Assembly: GCA_032718475.1 (NCBI GenBank)
Contig: JAUCBJ010006521.1
Span: 1 to 49,028 of the forward strand
Direction of reading: 5' to 3'
Length of the DNA: 49,028 nt
DNA from: Nemertoderma westbladi
Lineage: Eukaryota; Xenacoelomorpha; Nemertodermatida; Nemertodermatidae
Of this stretch, positions 21,031 through 29,882 are shown in pieces. The position numbers and the translations under genes were made by a program. Under the pieces are notes generated by a model. The model did no database searches, was not told the DNA's origin, and saw only the letters and a list, made by a program, of their open reading frames with translations. The stretch's first letter is position 1. The number at the start of each line of letters is the position of its first letter.

Positions 21031-21139
21031 ACTTTAAAGTAAGGTATTTTATCTTATAAATATAAGCTAATGAAAAATGTAAGGTACACATTTGTAATTC
21101 TAAGGTATTTTGGCTCAAATCAGATGCCCTAAAAATATA

Positions 21140-22184
21140 ACTAAAAACGGATCTTTAAATAAAAAATATGTACATGTCACAAACAACAGTCATGAACAAT
21201 AGTTACAGCAGTGGATACAAAATAAAATAAATAAAATAAAATAAAAAACCATAGCAGTGCACAGTTAGTTAGTTATACAGAAGATAAATCAATATAAGTA
21301 GCGTTGGAGGGTGAAATTTGCAATGGCTACCTGTCTCACGGGTGTATCACTGAAAATATATTTAATGTTTTAATTAATTTTCTTGTTTTAAACATACTGT
21401 ATTCAGACAAGGGTTACCGTTTATATCACGCGCATTCACTACTGACTCTGAAAGGAGGTTCCATGTATTCACGACGTGACCTGCAAAGTTATTACACCTG
21501 CGTAGTGATCTACAGCCGGATCGTTAATACAGAGCGAGCTATGAGCCACGTGTTCTATAATTATGTAGTTCACTCCTAAACTGAAAGAAGTTACAGCGAT
21601 CTATATTGTCGATTCCATGGAACAAATTTGTATGTCGATATCAAGTCTGCGCGAATTCTACGATATATTAGTGTGGGAAGCTTAAGCTACTTCAGCCGGT
21701 CCTCATAGGGTAGATCTCGTAGGGATGGGATGAGTCTAGTAGCTCTGTGCTTGACTTGCTCGAGAATATCAATGTCGCGCTGAATAAATGGAGACCAAAC
21801 CACAGTGGAAGCAGGGCGCATGGCATGGAAGAAATTTTTGTGTCTTCTATCACTGTATCACTTGACTGCTTGACGTAGGACGTGATATGATACTTGACCT
21901 GACCTACTGCAGTACTGTAATGCAATAAGCAGATAAGCTACATCACATCATCAACATCAGCAGAACAAAATACAGTATAGGCCTTCAGGTATAGCACATT
22001 ACAGCATTAGGCTGGTAGTGGTTAGAGTTAAGTACTGGTACAGGCCTATCAGATACTACACTCAGCTGCTCAGACACTACACACTACATTACAGCAAGAC
22101 CTCATTACATACAGCATTTGCGTAGGCCTACTGAAGTAAATCATCTCGGGGTAAACTTTTACTCCGCTGCTCCGCCTCTGACCC
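21140..22184. other. Intergenic region upstream of IWS1
   Basis: Contains a decayed LINE on the minus strand (listed separately) and a 22000-22180 segment rich in ACTACA/TACAGC strings and TAGGCCTA palindromes. The IWS1 promoter and 5' end must lie here; no core element could be assigned. Confidence 0.5.
21420..21830 (-). mobile_element. Decayed LINE (CR1/jockey-like) C-terminal fragment
   Basis: On the minus strand, VVWSPFIQRDIDILEQVKHR followed by ATRLIPSLRDLPYEDRL, a stop, and LPTLIYR matches the C-terminal motif (WSP..K.DI..LE..Q.RATK.I..L...Y..RL..L..P.L..RR) of CR1/jockey-type reverse transcriptases. Stops and frameshifts show it is dead. This is a third LINE lineage in the window. Confidence 0.75.
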
Positions 22185-22379
22185 ATGAATCCTGACAGTT
22201 ACCAAAAGACCAGGAACGCGGAAACATGGATTCAACATCAAATTCACTTCCCAACTGGCCAGTTGGAATTGATCAGGACCACGGCATTGGTTCTCCTCCG
22301 CATCCAATACCGCAATCACCAGTGGATCACGAAGAAGGCATTGCATCTCCACCACAAAAATCACTTGGATCACCAGTAG
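22185..22379 (+). promoter_or_regulatory. Upstream ORF overlapping the IWS1 start
   Basis: An ATG at 22185 in weak context (CCCATGA) opens a 64-codon frame that passes over the IWS1 ATG (22226, context AACATGG) in another frame and ends at 22379. If the transcript starts upstream of 22185, ribosomes must skip this ATG to make IWS1, so it could dampen translation. Transcript start is unknown. Confidence 0.4.
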
Positions 22380-24472
22380 ATCAAGATGATCCACAAGAAT
22401 CACCTGGATCAACATTGGTCAAGGAAGATGGTAATCAATCAACATCTCCGATACAAAAATCACCTGGATCACCAGTGGATCAAGAAGAGGGTATTGCATC
22501 TCCGCTGCAAGAATCACCTGGATCACCACAAGCTCATGAAATCATGGGCTCTCCAGAGGAATCTCCCCCACTATATTCCCCAGTTTATGATTTGGAGGGC
22601 AGTCCAATTTCTCCTCAAGAATCACCAGAATCTACAGAACAATCACCAGAATCTCCACAACAATCACCTGAATCTCCACAACAATCACCAGAATCTCCAC
22701 AACAATCACCAGAATATCCTCACCAATCACCGGAATTTCCACAACAATCACCAGAATCTCACAAGGACAGCTCCCCAGAAAGGCCGCCTATTTATTCGCC
22801 TATTGGAGAAACCCGCTTCCAATATGATCAAACACATGACGACGAACAGCCTACGGACGCCATTATAGAAGCAGAAGGTATGGGGAGTCCGATTTCCCAG
22901 GACTTTTCTTCCCAAGACTCAGATAAAGTAGGGGATTCGGGAGTTCCGATGTCTCCCATATCTCCAGTTGCTGAAGATATAGAAGTGGAAGGAGATGATG
23001 ATGGCGATAATAAAGATAATAATCTTGAACAGTTAATAGAAGAAACTGTGGAGATGGAACCTGATGGACCAGATATTGAAATAGCTATGAAAGAAGAAAC
23101 TGAATCATTGCACGCGGTCGATGTTACAGATATCGACCGATCCAATGATGTTGCCGTTCACTCTAAACTTACCGAGAATGGAAATGACGACGATATGGAG
23201 GGAGAAACCCACGAGGTTGTCCCGGAAACCACCGGCTCAGACGACGAGTTTTCGTCTCGTCGAGCCAAACGTAAACGCGGAATAAGTTCGTCTGACGAAG
23301 GCGAAACCGCGGAGGATTCTAAACAGAAACAGAGCCGAGTTGCGCCTGGCGAGGAGGAGGAGGTTGATAAACCAGCGGGGACCGAGTTGGAAGCCGAGGA
23401 AGATAACCTCGACGATGACAAACTCTTTAGTTCCGACGACGACGGAGATGATAACGCTAAACATCAGGAAGTCGGTGAACTCATCGCGGACATATTCGGG
23501 GACAGCGACAACGAGGGAGAGCGAGATGAGGACGATGCCAAACCTATTGTAAAGGCGAAACGTTCTGACTCTGAGAGCGAAACCGACCTCTCGCATCTTT
23601 CCGACTTCGATAGAATGATGATGAAGAAGAAGGAGCAGCAGAGCGCATCGAGAAGACGCCGTCGGAAGGGAGACGGTGACCTAATAAACGACAACGACGA
23701 TCTTATAGCCTCGATGTTGCGACGGATGAGTGCGGTGGCTGCCGAGGACCGCGAAGCGAATGCGAACAAACAGGCGGCCACCCGGAAGATCAAACTCTAC
23801 CCATCGGTGATCGCTCAGCTCAACAAGTCGGACCTCCGGGGTTACCTACTGGACGCGGGATTGTTGAAGTACATGTCGGATTGGTTGAACCCGTTGCCGG
23901 ATCGGAGTCTGCCGCACGTAACGATCCGTTCCGGTTTCCTTGGGATCCTCGCGCAGATGAACTACGTAGACGCGGATCTACTGAAAACTAGTGGAATTGG
24001 TAAATCTGTTATGTACCTCTACAAGCACCCAAAGGAGACGCGAGATAATAAGATCCTAGCGGGGCGGATTATAAACAACTGGTCGCGGCCGATTTTCGGT
24101 GTTGAGATCGATTACAACTCGCTGTCTAAAGAGGAGCGAGAAGAACGCGACATCGCACAGAAGAAGCGTCGCTCTTCGGTTAGTCTGACCCCGTCGATGG
24201 GAACCGCGTTGGATGCTCCTAGCTCGTCCCACGTTGCCAAGCAGCAGAAAGAGATCCCCCGAGCGCGTGTCCCTGTTCCCTCCACTCGGGATTACATCGT
24301 GCGACCCCGGTGGAATCTCGATTCAGATCTCGCGAAGCGCTCCGTTCGGAAACGCGATCGCGATGTGCGTTTCCAGAAACACATCCGCGCACTACGAACT
24401 GTGCGCTCCTCGAAAACCGACAAGGAACACGCAGTTACTATTAGTATCGAGGGGAATAAAATGCGTTTGTGA
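22226..24472 (+). CDS. IWS1: IWS1 transcription elongation factor
   Basis: Complete 748-residue protein. IWS1 binds SPT6 on elongating RNA polymerase II in the nucleus and helps recruit mRNA-processing/export factors and SETD2. The conserved core is at about 490-640: DDLIASMLRRMSAVAAEDRE, then the TFIIS N-terminal (LW) domain with KIKLYPSVIAQLNKSDLRGY, LLKYMSDWLNPLPDRSLPHV, GFLGILAQM and IGKSVMYLYKHPKETRDNK, and then IINNWSRPIFGV. The C terminus has RPRWNLD and the basic KRSVRKRDRD. Residues 1-340 are disordered and Ser-Pro rich, with a SPESPQQ heptad repeated about six times (about 130-178); 340-470 is acidic with DIFGDSDNEGE. Length is close to vertebrate IWS1 (about 820). It starts at ATG 22226 in good context. 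Single exon. The 5' 900 nt are CpG-poor while the rest is CpG-rich. Confidence 0.95.
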   Translation: MDSTSNSLPNWPVGIDQDHGIGSPPHPIPQSPVDHEEGIASPPQKSLGSPVDQDDPQESPGSTLVKEDGNQSTSPIQKSPGSPVDQEEGIASPLQESPGSPQAHEIMGSPEESPPLYSPVYDLEGSPISPQESPESTEQSPESPQQSPESPQQSPESPQQSPEYPHQSPEFPQQSPESHKDSSPERPPIYSPIGETRFQYDQTHDDEQPTDAIIEAEGMGSPISQDFSSQDSDKVGDSGVPMSPISPVAEDIEVEGDDDGDNKDNNLEQLIEETVEMEPDGPDIEIAMKEETESLHAVDVTDIDRSNDVAVHSKLTENGNDDDMEGETHEVVPETTGSDDEFSSRRAKRKRGISSSDEGETAEDSKQKQSRVAPGEEEEVDKPAGTELEAEEDNLDDDKLFSSDDDGDDNAKHQEVGELIADIFGDSDNEGERDEDDAKPIVKAKRSDSESETDLSHLSDFDRMMMKKKEQQSASRRRRRKGDGDLINDNDDLIASMLRRMSAVAAEDREANANKQAATRKIKLYPSVIAQLNKSDLRGYLLDAGLLKYMSDWLNPLPDRSLPHVTIRSGFLGILAQMNYVDADLLKTSGIGKSVMYLYKHPKETRDNKILAGRIINNWSRPIFGVEIDYNSLSKEEREERDIAQKKRRSSVSLTPSMGTALDAPSSSHVAKQQKEIPRARVPVPSTRDYIVRPRWNLDSDLAKRSVRKRDRDVRFQKHIRALRTVRSSKTDKEHAVTISIEGNKMRL

Positions 24473-24888
24473 TAAAATGAAGTTTAAAAACTGTTAATTT
24501 ATTATTGCAATATAATTACATAGGAAAAGTGTTGGTTTCCTTATAGTTGAGTTTCATTATAAGGACAAAAAGTAATTCAGCGGTACATTATTATCACGTA
24601 ACTGAGAATCCGCACTGTGAATATTATTGTTGGTTATCTTCCCTTCTTCGGGACCAAATCAGTTTTTTTTAATAGTTACATTATTAGTTCGCCCCCCCCC
24701 CCCCCCCCCCCCCCCCCCATCCCCTTCCCTTTCCACTTTCGCCCCTTAAAGGTCACAACAACTGCAATGTATCATTCCTAGGTAGAAGTTCATTGGTGGG
24801 GTCGCTTAAGGTGAAAATCGTTAATTACCGGACAAAAGCATGAAAATGTCCCTATATATGTAAAAAATGTGTAGATTAATCTGAGTCT
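24473..24888. other. IWS1 3' flank
   Basis: No gene is seen. A run of 27 C lies at 24692-24718, followed by CCCTTCCCTTTCC. No canonical AATAAA was found close to the IWS1 stop. Confidence 0.5.
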
Positions 24889-25730
24889 GTGTACCAAAAA
24901 AATCTAGCAACAGGGTCACTTTTTCATAGCAACCGGGTAAAATTGGTCGTTTCTGTTATTAAAACTCGCCATAAACAAAAATTACGATTATATAACTGGA
25001 TTTGTTTAAAAATATAAGTCTGTACGCGTTTCCATAACAACAAGGAGACCTTTCCCTGGCAGCCGCTCTATATTTAATGGAGTTATGATTGAAACTTGGG
25101 ATAATCAACCTATCTAGCAATAGAAGATGGTTAATAGTGATATTGGCGCTGATACACGTGGCCATATGCAACAGGGTGACCTTTCTCTAGCAACTGCCTG
25201 AAAGTGTAATTAAGATTGAAAGTGGAGATAAACAGCTAGCAATATAAGATGGTTAGAAGTTATATTGGAGCTGTGATGCACGTTTCCATAGTAACAAAAG
25301 ATGATATCCATATTTAAAAAATATTGATATAACTGCTAACCATCTTCTATCGCTAGACAGGTAGATTATCCCTCGTTTCAATCAGAATTACATTAAATAT
25401 ACAACGGTTGCTAGGGAAAGGTCATCTTGTTGCTATGGAAACTTGTATCATCCCCAATGTCACTACTGGCCATCTTCTATTGCTAGACAGCTTGATTATT
25501 ATCACAAGTTTCAATAATAATTAAATTACATTAAATATACAACGGTTGCTTGGGAAAGGTCACCTTGTTGCTATGGAAACGTTTACACGACTTCTATTTT
25601 TAAACCAACCCAGTTATAATCGTAATTTTCCTATATGGCGAGTTTCAATAACAGATACGACCAAAAGTATCCGGTTGCTATGAAAAAAGTCACCCTGTTG
25701 CTAGGGAAGTAGTCAATTTTTTTGGTACAC
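24889..25730. mobile_element. 840-bp palindromic foldback element
   Basis: The sequence from GTGTACCAAAAAAATCTAGC (24889) to its complement ending TTTTTTTGGTACAC (25730) is one long inverted repeat with its centre near 25310 and almost no spacer. Landmarks that pair are AGCAACAGGGTCACTTTTTC with GAAAAAAGTCACCCTGTTGC, and ACTCGCCATA with TATGGCGAGT. Each arm contains about two tandem ~130-bp units with GTTTCCATAGCAACAAGGTG, CTAGCAACCGTTG and AGAAGATGG motifs. No coding capacity. It shares the plan of tandem units within inverted arms with the 17518-21129 element but not its sequence. Confidence 0.88.
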
Positions 25731-26076
25731 AAGCTATACAACGAATACTTCCCAACCGTGGTTTTTTTTCAGAAAATTCCAAATTCAAATTACACAGGTT
25801 CAAGATAGTGCGGGTGGGGCGGAATGAACGCAAATTCGATCTCGGCAAATTCATATCTCGTTTCAATGTTAAATTATCAAGTAAAGAAAAGGAACAGGTT
25901 ACAGTGACAAATTAATCTATCCATAACAATAAACGAAAGTCAATAGCATTGGTTATAGTTTCATTTTTATGGTAATCAGCTGTTATTTGCGTCTATTTTC
26001 CCCTGGAGAAGGTGGAATTTTGAATGCGTCTCGCACCACCACCCCCCCCCCCCCCCCCCTCCCCCTCCCCTTTATC
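25731..26076. other. Intergenic spacer with C tract
   Basis: Contains a copy of the dispersed repeat GGAACAGGTTACAGTGAC (about 25889), and a run of 18 C (26042-26059). The following CCCCCTCCCCTTTATC (26061-26076) is the upstream copy of the LINE target duplication. No gene. Confidence 0.6.
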
Positions 26077-26787
26077 AAATTCTGACAGTTAACTTTGAAA
26101 GTCCTCAGCAAGTCTCTGATCGGATGAGCATAAGCTCAAAGGATGGTATACTTGAGCATGTGGACGACTTCTGTTACCTGGGATCATGGATCCGGAAGTC
26201 AGGTGAGGACCTTCGAATACGTAAGGGAAAGGCATGGGCAGCCTTGAATAGGCTTTCCAGGATTTGGAAGTCACCTAGAATTAATCGGAAACTTAAGGTC
26301 CGATTATTTAGAGCAGCAGTAGTTCCAGTACTCCTCTACGGGAGTCCATGCTGGGCTCTAACTGCTGAGGACACCAAATCTCTGGATGGCACATTCACAA
26401 GAATGCTACGCCGGGTACATTGTGTCAAGTACAATGCACACATCTCCAACCAGACACTATATAACATTGGAGGTGTCTCATTGGTTCCCCCAAGCTTGAC
26501 ACTAGAACAAAATCGCCTCCGCTTTGCAGGACATTGCTTTCGCCGTGAGGACCAGCCAGTGCATAATCTTGTACTTTGGCAGCCTCATGGAGTGAATAAG
26601 CATGGTGGACAGCCCATGACTTTCTTGAGACGCATCTTAAAGGACACTGGCCTTAAAGATGCGGATGATCTAGCAAATGTCATGGGTGATAGGGAGTTGT
26701 GGCGGTGCAATTTTGTTGACAAGCCGGCACAGCATTCTTAAAAATGCAGCTGCTATGCAGCATGCCGATCCTAGTAGTAGTAGTAGT
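26077..26787 (+). mobile_element. 5'-truncated LINE with 16-bp target duplication and (TAG)n tail
   Basis: The reading frame from about 26124 encodes the end of a LINE ORF2: HVDDFCYLGSWIRKSGEDLR, GKAWAALNRLSRIWKSP, LLYGSPCWALTAEDTKSLDG, RLRFAGHCFRREDQP, FLRRILKDTGLKDADDLANV and GDRELWRCNF, then a stop at 26741. The 3' end is CTAGTAGTAGTAG. The sixteen bases CCCCCTCCCCTTTATC occur immediately before (26061-26076) and after (26788-26803), as expected for target-primed reverse transcription. It belongs to the endonuclease/reverse-transcriptase LINEs common in marine invertebrates; the clade cannot be fixed by eye. Best copy of the family fragments at 14206, 16490, 39570 and 41660. Confidence 0.92.
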
Positions 26788-26893
26788 CCCCCTCCCCTTT
26801 ATCTAAAATTGTCGAACTGCATTTTTTCACGTAGGTTTATCATTCAGTTCACCATATCATTTTTTTTTAATTAATTTGTTTAAAATAATTATT

Positions 26894-27555
26894 TATTACA
26901 TGAGAAAAAAAAAGTAGAACTTTTTATTTCATTACTCTCGAGGCATTTTATTTACCGATCGTCAGCGAGATTAATAAAGGGTCGAGAGAATATTGAAAAA
27001 AATGTTCTACGTTTTTTTTCCCATGTAATACGTAATTTTATTCTTACATTGGTACTTTTTTGTTGCTAAATTCTGTAACAAAACATAGCGATATACTAGG
27101 CCTACAGTACAGTTGTTTACAAAATAAATTGAACTGCAGTATTTTACTATATTGCTTCCATAGTATGTTGCCTTACTCAATGTTAAAATAATTTAGTGTT
27201 CTCGAATATTTATTACGTAACTAGAGAGCCGCTTAACTACATAAACCAATATTGGATATTGAGTTCCGTTTTGGAGTACGCGCGGAGACACTAAAGGCAA
27301 TAACTTTTGAGTGAGCGAATGGATTTTGCTCAAATTACTTTCAAACCTGTTCTACGTCGATGCTCTTTCACCACATGTAATAAAATTTAAAAATTCCACC
27401 AAAAATATTTTACTTTACTTTTTTCGCCGGGAAAAAAGTAAAATCAATGCATTCCTATTGATTACTTTTTTTCCCTAGGGTAAAAAGGGAAACTCTTTCT
27501 CCCGATTTTGGGGTATATTCGAGCGAAAAAGTGACAATTTTAAGAGTAAAAACAA
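26894..27555 (+). repeat. Left ~660-bp inverted repeat flanking the SET gene
   Basis: This is the inverted partner of 31683-32357. By eye about 85-90% identity where compared, for example CTTAACTACATAAACCAATA, TTGGATATTGAGTTCCGTTT, CTACGTCGATG and GGTATATTCGAGCGAAAAAG. The outer 135 bp (26895-27029) is itself palindromic (ATTACATG..GAAAAAAA and its complement). ATAATTATT precedes it (26885-26893). Confidence 0.85.
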
Positions 27556-29882
27556 TTATTAATAGGCCTAATATGTGTCATGCCGATCAAGATAGTGAGC
27601 TGTCTGCACTCAAAAAATCGGAAAGGGATTTTTCAATCGTTAAGCGTAAGTATATAATTGTACACTACTACGAACTTATTAAAAAGTATCAATGTTAGTT
27701 TGATATTTGTGAATGAAGATTCATGCGGAAATAGGTGGTTTGTCTAATATATTATTCCTCATATTTTTTTCATTACATTTTACTCACAAGGTAAATAACA
27801 CTCGGGCTATGGTGGCCCTGAGAGGCCAGTTTAATCTTTCTTGTTTCCCCGGCTTTTACAAACTCATTCGAACCACTTTACAAAACTCGGGGTAAGAAAT
27901 ATAATCAACAGTTTCTATACCAACAAACTAATCCAATCAATCAAATCAAGTTTGTTTCCACAATTTAGCTAGCGAATTGAGGCTGTTGTCTCCTTGATAA
28001 TCGATTGAATCGAATCTGTACAGTTAGTTAATTAATGTAGAATATTTCGAGATATCGTTTATTTATGTTTCTAAGGAAACTGTTTCACTTCATTTTGAAA
28101 TTTGTAGATCCTGAAGGCGTAAAGGCCTCAGAAAAATCCTTCATCGACGAACGCGATACCCTAAACTCTAAAAGTTCTAATCACCGGTTCATATTGATGT
28201 ATATGATAAGTTATAGCTTATGCCTACCGCTATATTAGTAGTCTATGATAAGTTGAAGCTATTCCTGTGGATTCCCAATTGACGGGTTCTCAGGGACCTC
28301 GGGTCCTCTCGTCGAATATGTCTTGCGGAGTAACAAAGATCCTAAAATTGTTGTTGGATCAATGTTCATGAATTATATAATAACTTACTTAATTAGAGTT
28401 GATGTCGGAGCGAAAATATTATTACTAAACGCCACAAAGAACTGCGGTGGAGTTGTATCGATTCACGGCGAAATAATTATATAATAACAGGAAGTTTCGG
28501 ATATAATACTAGAATTTCGCGATTCTGGAGGGATTTGAGATCTAATGTTGTTCAGTTTCTGATAGATAGACATATTATTCTAAAGTGGGTTTTATAATAC
28601 AACCAATCCTATCCACATTCAAACAGCAAGTTTTTTTTTTGAACTAATACAAACAAAAAAGCTAAACTTTTTTATGCAGAACTGGAACACACACAGAATG
28701 CGACGTAACCGCAAGATAGATTATGTTTATTATCCTTTTGAGCTTATACTTTACTTTGCAGTTGTCTATTAAAAGCATAGGTTGTGGACCCAGATCCATT
28801 AATTAACAGTTATCCAATCTGCCACACAATTATTATGCGTAACCCCGCACGCTGTTCAAGTACCATCAGCAGCCGCTGCACTCCATGAGCTCTACAAGAC
28901 ATATTTATTCTATATGGGTCGCCCTTAAATTAAGTAACGGTTTATCTAAATCATTTACCGCTCGTATAGGGGCTACTGCAGGGTCGTTCACACACTGCCC
29001 CCACTGGCGGATTCGAACGAGTTGGCAAAATGATAATACCCGTTTCTTCTAGCAAGTTTATCATTATTATTGTACAAATTAATTATGGAGTCGAACGAGT
29101 TGGCAAAATGATAATTCCCGTTTCTTCTAGCAAGTTTATCATTATTATTGTACAAATTAATTATGGAGTCGAACGAGTTGGCAAAACGATAATTCCCGTT
29201 TCTTCTAGCAAATTTATCATTATTATTGTACAAATTAATTATATTAATAATTAGTAATAATATAATGATAATAAATAATTAGTACAACAATATAATGATA
29301 AATGGGACAGGAAAAACGGGTAAAGTAAATTTAATTAATATAAACTTGACAATTTATAAGTGTTTTCTTGTTAAAAATTAGATTCAGTTTTAAAAATAAA
29401 TATTGCGGAAAATATGAACAGCTGCCCGGTGGCCATAGTCTACTGCGCTGGATCAGGTCAGTTTATGTTTTATTTGTACTTTCAAAACACATTTGAACCA
29501 TGTAAACAATAATTATGATACTTTCTGAGTCATTCAGTATTAATTCACTTGAAGATTCAGTTTAAAAAATTGAAGTTACACAGTCAAATCGAAAAGTTTT
29601 ACAATGATTTTCATGGAACAAACTTTAAAATAAAACCCTGGGGAAACGAGACACTCCCAGTACCTCGCGCTTCCGTTCCCACAGCTCCTATCATGGCCAA
29701 TTAAGTAAATTCGGGAATGGAGGGATCGGCCTACAGATTGTCCGCCGTGTTGCTCAATGTAAGTCAGGCGGTCACAACCTCTGGTGGTGGTGGTTTGGGA
29801 CATATAACATATCCTCAGGTACTACGTGAAACCAATTCTGACATATTAGCAGTAGCATAATTGTGGCCAGTCGTTCCAATTA
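27556..29882. other. Region inside the inverted pair, left of the SET gene
   Basis: AT-rich. A 78-bp minisatellite lies at 29014-29245. Several short open segments end at good splice-donor sequences. An ATG at 27570 opens 25 codons ending at CGTAAGTAT. A segment at about 27792-27892 encodes ALRGQFNLSCFPGFYKLIRT, ending at GGTAAGAAAT. An ATG at 29414 is followed by 14 codons and GGTCAGT. A segment at about 29690-29758 encodes FGNGGIGLQIVRRVAQ before GTAAGT. I recognise none as a known protein and could not join them into one consistent reading frame. Confidence 0.35.
29014..29245 (+). repeat. 78-bp tandem repeat, 3 copies
   Basis: CGAACGAGTTGGCAAAATGA starts copies at 29014, 29092 and 29170 (period 78, i.e. 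26 codons). The copies differ at only a few positions. Both strands are open through it, which follows from the period. Confidence 0.93.

Larger units (their letters stand above)
17518..21129. mobile_element. 3.6-kb foldback element with satellite-like inverted arms and 10-bp target duplication
   Basis: The outer ends are inverted repeats: GGCGTCTGATTTGAGCC on the left, and CAGATGCC on the right as the end of its complement. The ten bases TAAAAATATA stand immediately outside both ends (17508-17517 and 21130-21139). Each arm contains ~80 bp of unique terminal sequence, an array of an 85-bp repeat, then further inverted sequence to about 18285 (left) and 19508 (right). The left arm is about 0.77 kb, the right about 1.6 kb because its array has more units. 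The 1.2-kb centre (18290-19500) encodes nothing recognisable. The architecture is that of foldback elements such as Drosophila FB or sea-urchin TU; the 10-bp duplication would also fit a Mutator-like transposase acting in trans. Arm units look almost identical, suggesting recent activity. Confidence 0.88.
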
